This document shows positions 54,986 to 64,000 of a stretch of DNA of 64,000 bases, piece by piece; the first letter of the stretch is position 1, and every line of letters starts with the position of its first letter. The position numbers and the translations under genes are program-made. The notes beneath the pieces were generated by a model. That model was not told where the DNA came from. It did not search any database and saw only the letters and a list, made by a program, of their open reading frames with translations. The stretch comes from Poseidonocella sp. HB161398. GTDB taxonomy: Bacteria; Pseudomonadota; Alphaproteobacteria; Rhodobacterales; Rhodobacteraceae. The DNA lies in the NCBI RefSeq assembly GCF_005870025.1, contig NZ_VATA01000038.1, positions 1 to 64,000 of the forward strand, given 5' to 3'.

Positions 54986-56284
54986 TCAGCCCGCGCCGCG
55001 CGGCGCGGGCGCGCCCTCCAGGTAGACCGCGGCCACGGCCCGGTCGTCGCCCATCATGATGGTGGGGAAGAGGGCCTCCCAGATCGTTTCCGCCTCGTCG
55101 ACGCGCTGGCGGATCGCCGGGGTCGAGGCGAGGTCGAGCACGACCATGTCGGCCTCCTTGCCCGCTTCCAGATTTCCGATCCTGTCCTGCAGATGCATGG
55201 CGCGCGCCGACCCGGCCGTGGCCAGCCACAGGAGCTGCGCCGGATGCAGCGGCGTGCCCGAGAGCTGGCCGACCTCGTAGGCGGCGGCCATGGTGCGCAG
55301 CATCGAGAAGCTCGACCCGCCGCCGGTATCCGTGGCCAGCCCGACCGGCTGGCCCGCCACCGCATGCTGGCGCGTCGGGAACAGCCCCGAGCCGATGAAG
55401 GTGTTCGAGGTCGGGCAGTGGATCAGCGCCGCGCCGGTCTCGGCCAGCCGGGCGATCTCGCGCGCCTCGAGCCAGATCGCATGGCCGTAGAGCGCCCGCT
55501 CGCCCAGCAGGCCGAAGCGCTCGTAGGTGTCGAGATAGTCGCGCGCCTCCGGATAGAGGCCGCGCACCCAGTCGATCTCGTCGGTCTGCTCGCTCAGATG
55601 GGTCTGCATCAGGCAGCCGGGATTCTCCGCCCAGAGCGCGCCGAGCGCCTCGAGCTGCCCGGGCGTCGAGGTCGGCGAGAAGCGCGGGGTGATGACATAG
55701 CCGGCCCGCCCCTTGCCGTGCCATTTCTCCAAGAGCGCCTTCGACTGGTCATAGGCGAGGGCCGGGCTGTCGCGCAGCCCGTCGGGGGCGTTGCGGTCCA
55801 TGCAGGTCTTGCCCGCCGCGATCCGCATGCCGCGCCGCTCGGCCGCGCCGAAGAGGGCGTCGACGCTTTCGGGATGGATCGTGCAGTAGGAGCAGACCGT
55901 CGTCGTCCCGTTGGCCAGCACGATGTCGAGATAGCGCCCGGCGATCTCCGCGGCATAGTCCGGATCGGCGAAGCGCATCTCCTCGGGGAAGGTGTAGTCG
56001 TTCAGCCAGTCGATCAGCCGCTTGCCCCAGCTCGCGATCATCGCGGTCTGCGGATAGTGCACATGGCTGTCGACGAAGCCCGCCAGGATCAGCCCGTCGC
56101 CGTGATCGGTGACCTGCGCCTGCGGATGGGCGGCGCGCAGCGCGTCGGCGGGACCGACGGCGGCGATCCTGCCGTCCTCGACCAGCACGGCGCCGCGGCG
56201 CTCGTGCCGCACGGCCTCGTCATGGGGCACCGCGAAGGGATCGGCGGTGAAGCTCAGGGTCTGGCCAAGGATCAGTCGGGACAT
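54986..56284 (-). CDS. guaD: Guanine deaminase
   Basis: 432 residues, amidohydrolase fold. Metal ligands: HVH in FVDSHVHYPQTAMIASWG, His in MQTHLSEQTDEIDWV, His in ALYGHAIWL, and Asp in ATDTGGGSSFSML. The PQTAMIASWG and IDWV segments are typical for guanine deaminase rather than other amidohydrolases. It hydrolyses guanine to xanthine and ammonia in purine breakdown. No other purine catabolism gene is near. It converges with the 62-residue gene. Confidence 0.94.
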   Translation of the reverse strand: MSRLILGQTLSFTADPFAVPHDEAVRHERRGAVLVEDGRIAAVGPADALRAAHPQAQVTDHGDGLILAGFVDSHVHYPQTAMIASWGKRLIDWLNDYTFPEEMRFADPDYAAEIAGRYLDIVLANGTTTVCSYCTIHPESVDALFGAAERRGMRIAAGKTCMDRNAPDGLRDSPALAYDQSKALLEKWHGKGRAGYVITPRFSPTSTPGQLEALGALWAENPGCLMQTHLSEQTDEIDWVRGLYPEARDYLDTYERFGLLGERALYGHAIWLEAREIARLAETGAALIHCPTSNTFIGSGLFPTRQHAVAGQPVGLATDTGGGSSFSMLRTMAAAYEVGQLSGTPLHPAQLLWLATAGSARAMHLQDRIGNLEAGKEADMVVLDLASTPAIRQRVDEAETIWEALFPTIMMGDDRAVAAVYLEGAPAPRGAG

Positions 56285-56417
56285 CGTCTACTCGCATCGG
56301 TTCGCGCCAATGTTGCCCCGTGCGCCGCGGCGGGGAAAGGGCAAATGCAACCCGTCCCTTGCGCGCCGCCCGGCGATGCCTATGGTGCCCGCGTCATCCG
56401 CGCAGCTAGGGGGCCCC

Positions 56418-57851
56418 ATGACCGAGCCAGACCGCAATCCCGAGACCCCCGAGACCGAGGACCCTGCCGCCGCCGAGGCGGAGAGCGGCCACGAGATCGA
56501 CGAGGACAGCCATAGCGAGGGCGAGCGGCGGTTTGGCAAGATCCAGGCGGCGCTGGCCGAGGAGGATGTCGCCCGGCTGAACGAAGTGCTCGACCCGATG
56601 CACTCGGCCGACATCGCCGACCTTCTGGAACAGGTCAGCGGCCCCGAGCGCCAGCAGATCCTGGCGCTGGTGCCCGAGCAGATCGACGGCGAGGTGCTTT
56701 CCGAGCTCGACGAGAACATCCGCGAGGAGGTGATCGAGACCCTGGCGCCCGAGGCCCTGGCCGAGGCAGTGCGCGATCTCGACACCGACGACGTGGTCGA
56801 CCTGGTCGAATTCCTCGAGGGAGACCGCCAGGAGGCGATCCTCGACGCGCTCGACGCCTCCGACCGGGTCGCGGTGCAGATGGCGCTGACCTATCCGGAA
56901 TACTCCGCCGGCCGCCTGATGCAGCGCGAATTCGTCGTCGCGCCGGGCGACTGGACGGTCGGCCATGCGATCGACTTCCTGCGCACCGCCGAGGAGCTGC
57001 CCGAGCAGTTCTACCATGTCATCCTGGTCGATCCGGCGATGCGCCCGAACGCCTATGTCACGCTCGGCCGGCTGCTGGCCTCGAAGCGCGACGTTCGGCT
57101 GAGCGACATCACCGAGGAGACCTTCCGCACTATCGCGGTCGACCTGCCCGAGAAGGACGTCGCCTATGCCTTCAACCAGTACCACCTGATCTCGGCCCCG
57201 GTGGTCGACGATTCCGGGCGGCTGGTGGGCGTCATCACCATCGACGACGCGATGATCGTGCTGGAAGAAGAGGCCGAGGAGGACATCCTGCGCCTCGCCG
57301 GCGTCTCGGACGAAAGCTCGATCTCCGACGGGGTGGTGGACACGGTGAAGTCGCGGCTGCCCTGGCTGGTGGTCAACCTCGCGACGGCGATCGTCGCCTC
57401 GATGGTGATCTCGGTCTTCGAGGACTCGCTGGCCGAACTGGTCGCGCTGGCCGTGCTGATGCCGATCATCGCCTCGATGGGCGGCAATGCCGGGACCCAG
57501 TCGCTGACCGTCGCGGTGCGGGCGCTGGCGACCAAGGACCTCACGCGCTCGAACCTGATGCGGGTGATCCGCCGGGAGGGCGCGGTCGGCCTTGTCCACG
57601 GCCTGGCCTTCGCCGTCATCATGGGCGCGATCGAGATCGTCTGGTTCGGCAATCTCGCGCTGGCCGGCGTGATCGCCATGGCGATGGTCATCAACCTCTT
57701 CATCGCCGGGCTCTCGGGCATCCTCGTCCCGGTCACGCTGGAGCGGCTGAAGCTCGACCCGGCGCTGGCCTCGGGGACCTTCGTGACCACCGTGACCGAC
57801 GTGGTCGGCTTCTTCGCCTTCCTCGGCCTTGCGACGCTGGTGCTGCTGTGA
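56418..57851 (+). CDS. mgtE: Magnesium transporter MgtE
   Basis: 477 residues from the ATG at 56418. The N-terminal 45 residues are very acidic. The superhelical N domain follows (HSADIADLLEQVSGPERQQI), then two CBS domains with SAPVVDDSGRLVGVITIDDA, then five membrane helices with MPIIASMGGNAGTQSLTVAV and the pore Asp in TTVTDVVGFFAFLGLA. It is a magnesium channel gated by cytosolic magnesium. It overlaps the next gene by 4 bases. Confidence 0.96.
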   Translation: MTEPDRNPETPETEDPAAAEAESGHEIDEDSHSEGERRFGKIQAALAEEDVARLNEVLDPMHSADIADLLEQVSGPERQQILALVPEQIDGEVLSELDENIREEVIETLAPEALAEAVRDLDTDDVVDLVEFLEGDRQEAILDALDASDRVAVQMALTYPEYSAGRLMQREFVVAPGDWTVGHAIDFLRTAEELPEQFYHVILVDPAMRPNAYVTLGRLLASKRDVRLSDITEETFRTIAVDLPEKDVAYAFNQYHLISAPVVDDSGRLVGVITIDDAMIVLEEEAEEDILRLAGVSDESSISDGVVDTVKSRLPWLVVNLATAIVASMVISVFEDSLAELVALAVLMPIIASMGGNAGTQSLTVAVRALATKDLTRSNLMRVIRREGAVGLVHGLAFAVIMGAIEIVWFGNLALAGVIAMAMVINLFIAGLSGILVPVTLERLKLDPALASGTFVTTVTDVVGFFAFLGLATLVLL

Positions 57852-58414
57852 CCGGGCTGGCGGAGCAGAAGGCGGCGATCCGCGCCGAGGCGAAGGCGCG
57901 CCGCGCGGCGGCCCATGGCGCGGTCGATCCCGCGCCCGCGCTGGCGGCGCTGGCCGCCGTGCTGGCCGATTATGCCGGGAAGACCGTCGCGGGCTATTCG
58001 CCGATCGGCACCGAGATCGACCCGCTGCCCGCGCTGATGCCGCTGGCAGCGAGCCACCGGCTGTGCCTGCCGGTCACCCATGGGCGCGAGCATCCGCTCA
58101 GCTTCCATCTCTGGTCGCCCGGCGTTGCGCTGTCGGCGGCGGGCTTCGGCACGTCGGCGCCGGTCGAGGCGCCCGAGGCGGTGCCCGATCTGCTGGTCGT
58201 GCCGATGCTGGCCTTCGACCGGCAGGGCGGGCGGATGGGCTATGGCGCGGGGCATTACGACCGCACGCTCGACCGGCTGCGCGCCCGGGGGCCGGTGCGC
58301 GCCTACGGCTTCGCCTATGCCGCGCAGGAATTCGACGCGCTGCCGCAGGAGCCGACCGACCAGCCGCTCGACGGGATTGTTACCGAGAACGGGCTGATCC
58401 GCACCGGCGGCTGA
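57848..58414 (+). CDS. 5-formyltetrahydrofolate cyclo-ligase
   Basis: 188 residues from a GTG overlapping the mgtE stop (GTGA). ATP and folate binding are shown by KAAIRAEAKARRAAA near the start, VAGYSPIGTEIDPLP, and the glycine-rich GGRMGYGAGHYDRTLDRL. It converts 5-formyl-THF to 5,10-methenyl-THF with ATP. Loss of the gene product disturbs one-carbon pools in other bacteria. It is coupled to mgtE and followed 87 bases later by the phosphoesterase gene. Confidence 0.93.
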   Translation: MTGLAEQKAAIRAEAKARRAAAHGAVDPAPALAALAAVLADYAGKTVAGYSPIGTEIDPLPALMPLAASHRLCLPVTHGREHPLSFHLWSPGVALSAAGFGTSAPVEAPEAVPDLLVVPMLAFDRQGGRMGYGAGHYDRTLDRLRARGPVRAYGFAYAAQEFDALPQEPTDQPLDGIVTENGLIRTGG

Positions 58415-58501
58415 GCCCGCGTCCCGCGGGGCCGGGCAAATCCGCCGGCGGGCGGCGCGCGCGCCCTTGCCCCGGCGCCCCGGCGGGACTAGGCAGGCGG
58501 C

Positions 58502-59314
58502 ATGAGAATTCTGTTTCTAGGCGATGTAATGGGCCGGGCGGGGCGCGATGCCGTGATCTCCCGCCTTCCGCGGCTGCGCGAGGCGTGGCAGCTCGATTTC
58601 GTGGTGGTCAATGGCGAGAACGCGACGTCGGGCCACGGGCTCTCGGCCGACCATGCGCGCGACCTGCTGGCGGCGGGGGCGGATTGCATCACGCTGGGCG
58701 ACCACGCGTTCGACCAGCGCGACATGCTCTCCTTCATCGACAGCGAGCCGCGCATCGTCCGTCCGCTGAACTTCGCCAAGGCGGCGCCCGGCAAGGGCGC
58801 GCGGGTCTTCGAGACCGCCGACGGCCGCCGCGTCCTGGTGGCGCAGGTGCTGGGCCAGGTCTTCATGAAGCGGCCCTTCGACGATCCGTTCTCGGCGATC
58901 GAGCCGATCCTGAAGAACTATCCCCGCGGCGGGCAGGTCCATGCCATGCTTGTCGACATGCATTGCGAGGCCACCTCCGAGAAGATGGCGATGGGCCATT
59001 GGTGCGACGGCCGCGCCTCGATCGTGGTGGGCACCCATACCCATGTGCCGACCGCCGATGCGATGATCCTCCATGGCGGCACCGCCTACCAGTCGGATGC
59101 CGGCATGTGCGGCGACTACAATTCGGTGATCGGCATGGACAAGGACGAGCCGCTGCGCCGCTTCATCACGGGCATGCCCAAGGGCCGCTTCACCCCCGCC
59201 TCGGGCGAGGCGACGCTGTCGGGGCTCTTCGTGGAAACCGACGATGCCAGCGGCCGCGCGATCCGCGTGGAAATGGTGCGCCAGGGCGGGAAACTGGCCC
59301 CGGCGGCGCCCTGA
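58502..59314 (+). CDS. YmdB-type metallophosphoesterase (TIGR00282 family)
   Basis: 270 residues. Dinuclear metal site: LFLGDVMGRAGRDAV at the N-terminus, VVVNGENATSGHG, TLGDHAFDQRDM, VDMHCEATSEKMAMGHWCDG and VVGTHTHVPTADA. In Bacillus the relative YmdB cleaves cyclic nucleotides and affects development. In proteobacteria the role is not established. No rny gene, often a neighbour in Firmicutes, is here. Confidence 0.92.
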   Translation: MRILFLGDVMGRAGRDAVISRLPRLREAWQLDFVVVNGENATSGHGLSADHARDLLAAGADCITLGDHAFDQRDMLSFIDSEPRIVRPLNFAKAAPGKGARVFETADGRRVLVAQVLGQVFMKRPFDDPFSAIEPILKNYPRGGQVHAMLVDMHCEATSEKMAMGHWCDGRASIVVGTHTHVPTADAMILHGGTAYQSDAGMCGDYNSVIGMDKDEPLRRFITGMPKGRFTPASGEATLSGLFVETDDASGRAIRVEMVRQGGKLAPAAP

Positions 59315-59414
59315 GCGGGGCCGGTCGTGCCAGAGCGCCGCATGCCCCGCGTCGCATTTGTCCCTTGTGGCGTGCGGGCGCATGAACCAATCTGTGCGGG
59401 CGAAGAAAAGTTAG

Positions 59415-61205
59415 GTGCCTGTCCGGATGCTTGGGTATGAGTGGATTCCGATAAGCCAGCCGGTCGCGGCGCTTGTCGTGGTCATTGGTATGTTCGTCCT
59501 GTTCATGACGGAGCGCTATCCGGCGGAAGTGACCGCCCTTATCGGCGTTTCGCTCATGCTGATCCTGGGCATCCTGCCCTACGAGAAAGCGGTCTCGGTG
59601 CTGTCGAACCCGGCACCCTGGACCATTGCGGCGATGTTCATCGTCATGGGGGCGCTGGTCAGGACCGGCGCGCTCGACTGGTTCATCCAGCGGATCGACC
59701 GCTTCGCCAAGGGGCGGCCGGGGCTCGCCGTGGCGGTGCTGCTCCTGTTCGTGGCGGCGGCCTCGGCGGTGGTGTCGAACACGCCGGTCGTGGTGGTGAT
59801 GATCCCGGTCTTCATCCAGCTCTCGCGCTCGCTCGGGGTCTCGCCGTCGAAGATACTGATCCCGCTCAGCTATGCGGCGATCCTCGGCGGCACGGTGACG
59901 CTGATCGGCACCTCGACCAACCTGCTGGTCGACGGCGTCGCGCGCGCCCAGGGGCAGGAGCCGTTCGGCATCTTCGAAGTCACCCCGGTCGGCCTCCTGG
60001 TCGTGCTCTGGGGGCTCATCTACCTCTATCTCTTCGGGCGGCACCTGCTGCCCAACCGCGACAGCATGGCGACCATGCTCTCGGGGCGCTCGAAGATGAA
60101 GTTCTTCACCGAGGTCGCCGTGCCCGAGGACAGCTCGCTGGTCGGCAAGCCGGCCCTCGAAGTGCCGCTCTTCAAGCGCGAGGGCGTGCGGCTGATCGAC
60201 GTGCTCAGGGGCGACGCCTCGCTGCGCCGCGACCTGTCCTCCGTCGTGCTCGAGGCCGGCGACCGCGTCGTCCTGCGCACCGAGATGGAAGAGCTGCTGG
60301 GCTTCCAGCAGAACAAGGACCTGCGGCTCGTCGACAAGCTCTCCTCGGTGCAGACCGCCATTGTCGAGGTGCTGATCACCCCGGGGGCCAAGCTCGTCGG
60401 CCGCTCGCTGCGCAGCCTGCGCCTGCGCCGCCGCTACGGGGTCTATCCGCTCGCGGTGCACCGCTCGAACCAGAATGTCGGCCGCCAGCTCGACGATATC
60501 GTGGTGCGCGTCGGCGACACGCTGCTGCTCGAGGGCGCGCCCGAGGACATCCGCCGCCTGGCGCAGGACATGGAGCTGGTCGATGTCAGCTCGCCCACCG
60601 CGCGGGCCTACCGCCGCCAGCATGCGCCGATCGCCATTGCCACCCTGGCCGGGATCGTGCTGCTCGCGGGCTTCGGCGTGGCGCCGATCCTGCTGCTGTC
60701 GGTGCTCGCCGTCGCGCTGGTGCTGGTGACGCGCTGCATCGATGCCGACGAGGCCTATTCCTTCGTCGACGGGCGGCTGCTGTCGCTGATCTTCTCGATG
60801 CTCGCGGTCGGCGCGGCGCTAGAAAGCTCCGGCGCAGTGCAGCTGATCGTTGAGGGGATCGCGCCGCTCCTGGCGAAGATGCCGCCCTTCTTCATCGTCT
60901 ACTCGATCTACCTGCTGACCTCGGTCCTGACCGAGATGGTGTCGAACAACGCCGTCGCGGTGGTGGTGACGCCGATCGCGATCGGCCTTGCGCAGGCGCT
61001 CGGGGTCGATCCGCGCTCGCTCGTGGTGGCGGTGATGATCGCGGCTTCGGCCAGCTTCGCCACGCCGATCGGCTACCAGACGAACACCATGGTGCTGGGT
61101 CCGGGCGGCTACCGCTTCCGCGATTTCGTCAAGGTGGGCGTGCCGCTCAACCTGACCATGGGGCTCCTGGCCTCGGCGGCGATCCCGATCTTCTTCCCGC
61201 TCTGA
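59415..61205 (+). CDS. SLC13/DASS-type permease with two RCK_C domains
   Basis: 596 residues from a GTG at 59415; an ATG four codons later (59427) is an equal choice. Two membrane halves surround about 180 soluble residues (210-390). Each half has a substrate loop: [19 protein letters not shown] in the first and [19 protein letters not shown] with [18 protein letters not shown] in the second. The soluble part holds two TrkA-C-like units ([40 protein letters not shown]). The group moves anions such as sulfate or dicarboxylates; the soluble domains may sense a ligand. Substrate unknown. Confidence 0.9.
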   Translation: MPVRMLGYEWIPISQPVAALVVVIGMFVLFMTERYPAEVTALIGVSLMLILGILPYEKAVSVLSNPAPWTIAAMFIVMGALVRTGALDWFIQRIDRFAKGRPGLAVAVLLLFVAAASAVVSNTPVVVVMIPVFIQLSRSLGVSPSKILIPLSYAAILGGTVTLIGTSTNLLVDGVARAQGQEPFGIFEVTPVGLLVVLWGLIYLYLFGRHLLPNRDSMATMLSGRSKMKFFTEVAVPEDSSLVGKPALEVPLFKREGVRLIDVLRGDASLRRDLSSVVLEAGDRVVLRTEMEELLGFQQNKDLRLVDKLSSVQTAIVEVLITPGAKLVGRSLRSLRLRRRYGVYPLAVHRSNQNVGRQLDDIVVRVGDTLLLEGAPEDIRRLAQDMELVDVSSPTARAYRRQHAPIAIATLAGIVLLAGFGVAPILLLSVLAVALVLVTRCIDADEAYSFVDGRLLSLIFSMLAVGAALESSGAVQLIVEGIAPLLAKMPPFFIVYSIYLLTSVLTEMVSNNAVAVVVTPIAIGLAQALGVDPRSLVVAVMIAASASFATPIGYQTNTMVLGPGGYRFRDFVKVGVPLNLTMGLLASAAIPIFFPL

Positions 61206-61302
61206 AACGCCCCGGGCGAGAGGCTTGCGGGGCGGGATTGCCCAAGCATGGCATGTTGCTGTAGATACGCGCCGATACAGACAGATTGAATGGAGAGGAC
61301 CC

Positions 61303-62043
61303 ATGGCAGGCCACTCAAAATGGGCCAACATCCAGCACCGCAAAGGTCGGCAGGACGCGGCGCGCTCTAAGCTTTTCTCGAAGCTTTCCAAGGAGATCAC
61401 CGTCGCCGCCAAGATGGGCGACCCCGATCCCGAGAAGAACCCGCGCCTGCGCCTGGCCGTCAAGGAGGCCAAGGGGCAGTCGATGCCCAAGGACAATATC
61501 GACCGCGCGATCAAGAAGGCGACCGGCGGCGATGCGGAGAACTACGACGAGATCCGCTACGAGGGCTACGGCCCGAACGGCGTGGCGATCATCGTCGAGG
61601 CGATGACCGACAACCGCAACCGCACCGCGTCGAATGTCCGCTCCACCTTCTCGAAGAACGGCGGCAACCTCGGCGAGACCGGCTCGGTCAGCTTCATGTT
61701 CGACCGCAAGGGCGAGATCGTCTACCTGGCCGCGGCCGGGGATGCCGACACGATCATGGAAGCGGCGATCGAGGCGGGCGCGGAGGATGTGGAATCCGAC
61801 GAGGAGACCCACACGATCTACTGCGCGGACACCGATCTGGGCGAAGTCTCCACGGCGCTGGAAGCGGCCCTGGGCGAGTCTGAATCGGCCAAGCTGATCT
61901 GGAAGCCGCAGACCACGACCGAGCTCGGCCTCGAGGATGCGCAGAAGCTGATGAAGCTGATCGACGCGCTGGAAGACGATGACGACGTCCAGAACGTGAC
62001 CGCGAATTTCGAGGTCTCCGACGAGGTCATGGCCGCGCTCTGA
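61303..62043 (+). CDS. YebC/PmpR-family protein
   Basis: 246 residues from the ATG at 61303 with GGAGAGGA upstream. Opens [20 protein letters not shown] and carries [20 protein letters not shown] and [19 protein letters not shown]. The family was described as DNA-binding regulators near ruvC; newer work ties some members to relief of ribosome stalling. ruvABC is not in view here. A clear terminator follows. Confidence 0.94.
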   Translation: MAGHSKWANIQHRKGRQDAARSKLFSKLSKEITVAAKMGDPDPEKNPRLRLAVKEAKGQSMPKDNIDRAIKKATGGDAENYDEIRYEGYGPNGVAIIVEAMTDNRNRTASNVRSTFSKNGGNLGETGSVSFMFDRKGEIVYLAAAGDADTIMEAAIEAGAEDVESDEETHTIYCADTDLGEVSTALEAALGESESAKLIWKPQTTTELGLEDAQKLMKLIDALEDDDDVQNVTANFEVSDEVMAAL

Positions 62044-62075
62044 TCCGCGCCGCCGTAAATCGCGAATGACTGGCG

Positions 62076-62103
62076 AGCCGCCCCCGCAAAAGGGGCGGCT
62101 TTT
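62076..62103 (+). terminator. Terminator after the YebC-family gene
   Basis: AGCCGCCCC (62076-62084) pairs perfectly with GGGGCGGCT (62092-62100) across a CGCAAAA loop, followed by TTT. It is 33 bases past the stop codon. Confidence 0.88.
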
Positions 62104-62180
62104 CCATGCCTGCCAGCCCCTTGCCCGGGGACGCGACTCGGCTGACCTGAGACCGTTGCGGGTAGCGGAGCGGTTGGGCC

Positions 62181-64000
62181 ATGGCGGGCTTGTTTGCGGC
62201 ATTGGGGCTTCTGGGGCAGGCGGCCGGGGCGCTGTCGGATGCCAGGACCCTGTCAGACGGGCTGGCCGGGGCGAAGGGCTGGCTCTCGCCCGGGGATGCC
62301 GCCCGCCGCGGCGTGGCCGAGGCCGCTCGGCTCCACCGCTATCCGGTCGGCCGCCAGGCAGAGCTCCGGCGGCTGCGCGAGGCGCTGGGGCATGGCGGCC
62401 GTGTCGCCGTGCTCTCGGGCATGGGCGGGATCGGCAAGTCGACCCTGGCCAGGATGCATGTCGCCGCCCATGGGCATGGCTATGGCGAGGTCGCCTGGCT
62501 GAATGCCGGGGATGCCGAGAGCCTGGCGAACGGGCTGGCGGCCAAGGGCGCGCGGATCAAGGGCTTTGCCACCCCGCCCGGCGCGCCGGTGATGCAGGCC
62601 CGCGCCGTGCTCGAGGCGCTGCCCGCGGGCTGGCTGCTGGTCTATGACAACGCTCCGGATCTGGCGGCGATCCGCGATCTGATGCCGCCGCTCGGACGCG
62701 CCGATGTGCTGATCACCTCGCGCGACCGCAAATGGGGCCGCTTCGCGCAGATCGAGCCGCCTGTGCTGGAGACCGGCAGCCTCTATGCCGACGGGGTGCG
62801 CCTGCTGATCCAGGAGGCGATGACCGAGGAGGACTGGGCCGCGCTGCCCGACCTGCCCGATCCCGATGTCCGGCTGACCCTGCTGGCCGAGATGGTCGGC
62901 CGCTCGGACCGGGCGGAGGAGGCCGTGTCGCTGGCCCGCGCGCTCGGCGGGCTGCCGCTGGGGCTGGTGATCGCCGGGGCGCTGATCCGCGAGGAGGGCG
63001 GCACGTTCGGCGACTGGGAGGCGCGGATCGACGAGATCATGACCGAGGCGGAGGCGGCGGATTTCCCCTCCTCGATCCGCGCCGCCGTGCAGCTCAGCTA
63101 CGCCGGCCTCGGCCGCGACGCGCAGGCGGTGGCCGATGTCTTCGCCTGGTGCGCCGCCGAGGGGCTGGGCCCGGAGCTGTTCCTCGATGTCCCCGCCTGC
63201 ACGCTGGAGGAGCGCGAGGCCTTCTGGGAGGCGCTCGGCCCCGATCTGCAGGCGCTCTGCAGCGATCCGGGGCGGCTGCATTCGGCGCTGCGCGAGCTGG
63301 CGCGCCGCTCGCTGGTCTCCCGCTCGGGGGAGGGCTGCGACATGCACCGGCTGGCCGGCCATGCGCTGCGCCTGCTGCAGGGGCAGCGCCAGGCAGAGCA
63401 GGCCGGACGCACGGCCGCGATGCTGGCCAGCAGCTATCCCTTCGACAGCGACTGGCCGCAGGAATGGCCGGCCTGCGCGGCGCTGACGCCGCATGTGCTG
63501 GCGCTGCGTCGCGCGGCGGGGAAGGCCGTGCCGGGACTTCCCGCGGTCGACCATCTCTACATCCAGTCGGCGATCTACCTGCATGTCACCGCCTTCCACG
63601 AGGATGCGATCGACCTGGCGCAGGAGGCGCTGCGGCTGCGGCGCGACCGCCTTCCGGAGAGCCATTCCGATCTGGCGCTCGCCTATTCCATGCTGGGCGC
63701 GACCTGCAGCATCGCCGGGAAGGGGGCGCAGGCGGTGGAGGCGCTGCGCGAGGCGGCGCGGCTCTGCGAGACCCATGGCCATGGCGCGCTGGAGCTGGCG
63801 ACGGTGCTGAACAACCTCGCGCTGGCGCTGCGCTCCCGCTGCATGGCGGCGCGCGAGCGGGGCCGGCCGCGCCCGTCGGAGCCGGAGGATCTCGGCGAGG
63901 CGGCGGAAGCGCTACGCCGCGCGCTGGAACTGCGCCAGGCGGAGTCGGGGCCGCGCAGCGCGGGGGCGGCGCAATGCCTGCTGAACCTCGCGCTGGTTCG
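62181..64000 (+). CDS. STAND (NB-ARC-like) ATPase with TPR-like repeats, truncated by the window edge
   Basis: An uninterrupted frame opens at the ATG at 62181 and is still open at the last base, giving at least 606 residues. Residues 1-60 are a short hydrophobic to amphipathic region (MAGLFAALGLLGQAAGALSD). The ATPase shows Walker A GMGGIGKST at 80-88, Walker B WLLVYDN at 151-157, LITSRD at 177-182, GLPLGL at 257-262, and MHRL at 388-391 where NB-ARC proteins have MHD. From about residue 430 helical pairs look like TPRs (AIDLAQEALRLRRDRLPESH; ATVLNNLALALRS). Such proteins sense a ligand through the repeats and switch by nucleotide-driven oligomerisation. Roles include transcription control and phage defence; no effector domain is recognised here. 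Confidence 0.82.
   Translation, partial: MAGLFAALGLLGQAAGALSDARTLSDGLAGAKGWLSPGDAARRGVAEAARLHRYPVGRQAELRRLREALGHGGRVAVLSGMGGIGKSTLARMHVAAHGHGYGEVAWLNAGDAESLANGLAAKGARIKGFATPPGAPVMQARAVLEALPAGWLLVYDNAPDLAAIRDLMPPLGRADVLITSRDRKWGRFAQIEPPVLETGSLYADGVRLLIQEAMTEEDWAALPDLPDPDVRLTLLAEMVGRSDRAEEAVSLARALGGLPLGLVIAGALIREEGGTFGDWEARIDEIMTEAEAADFPSSIRAAVQLSYAGLGRDAQAVADVFAWCAAEGLGPELFLDVPACTLEEREAFWEALGPDLQALCSDPGRLHSALRELARRSLVSRSGEGCDMHRLAGHALRLLQGQRQAEQAGRTAAMLASSYPFDSDWPQEWPACAALTPHVLALRRAAGKAVPGLPAVDHLYIQSAIYLHVTAFHEDAIDLAQEALRLRRDRLPESHSDLALAYSMLGATCSIAGKGAQAVEALREAARLCETHGHGALELATVLNNLALALRSRCMAARERGRPRPSEPEDLGEAAEALRRALELRQAESGPRSAGAAQCLLNLALV

Overview
The window looks like chromosomal DNA of a high-GC alphaproteobacterium, most likely a member of the Rhodobacterales (Paracoccaceae/Roseobacteraceae). 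The grounds are a nuo operon in the Rhodobacter order with lineage-typical small genes (DUF5337, DUF5333 and DUF3291 types), a NuoE with a long C-terminal tail, a DUF1127 gene and a paired def arrangement. The assignment rests on gene content read by eye; no database search was run.

Layout. 1-93: tip of an IS5-type element running off the left edge. 265-3765: old-yellow-enzyme-like oxidoreductase, lytic transglycosylase and cbiB, all leftward. 4056-10504: degenerate receiver protein, DUF1244, N-formylglutamate amidohydrolase, pyruvate kinase, rpmI-rplT, a small P-loop ATPase and a DMT exporter. 10603-14124: fmt and two def genes, split by an ArsR-type regulator/DUF1127 pair; the second deformylase has lost key active-site residues. 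14272-17538: PatB-type C-S lyase, an orphan TAXI binding protein and alanine racemase.

17704-40114 is one long rightward transcription unit. It carries all 14 complex I subunits (nuoA-N) with inserted genes: a hotdog thioesterase and a sulfotransferase between nuoC and nuoD, a secreted protein and a micro-ORF before nuoE, DUF5337 between nuoE and nuoF, and DUF5333 and DUF3291 between nuoF and nuoG. It continues with birA, coaX, RNase J and a VOC protein, and ends at a strong terminator. Many junctions are 4-base overlaps. Complex I would feed electrons from NADH to quinone and pump protons; the inserted genes have no established role in it.

40510-42419 is a decayed ISL3-family insertion sequence with intact inverted repeats and a multiply frameshifted transposase. 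42636-50111: DEAD-box helicase with a charged repeat tail, two tandem RgpF-like proteins, prfC, a cation diffusion facilitator and an atypical SDR. 50262-51192 is a degenerate tandem array of about 215-bp units without a convincing gene. 51193-54978: a PAS protein, two unknown small proteins and a membrane-anchored coiled-coil protein with three Cys-pair repeats. 54986-62043: guanine deaminase, mgtE, 5-formyl-THF cyclo-ligase, a YmdB-type phosphoesterase, an SLC13-type permease and a YebC-family regulator.

From 62181 to the right edge an unterminated frame encodes a STAND (NB-ARC-like) ATPase with TPR-like repeats. It is the best candidate for an undescribed signalling or defence system, but the window cuts it off.
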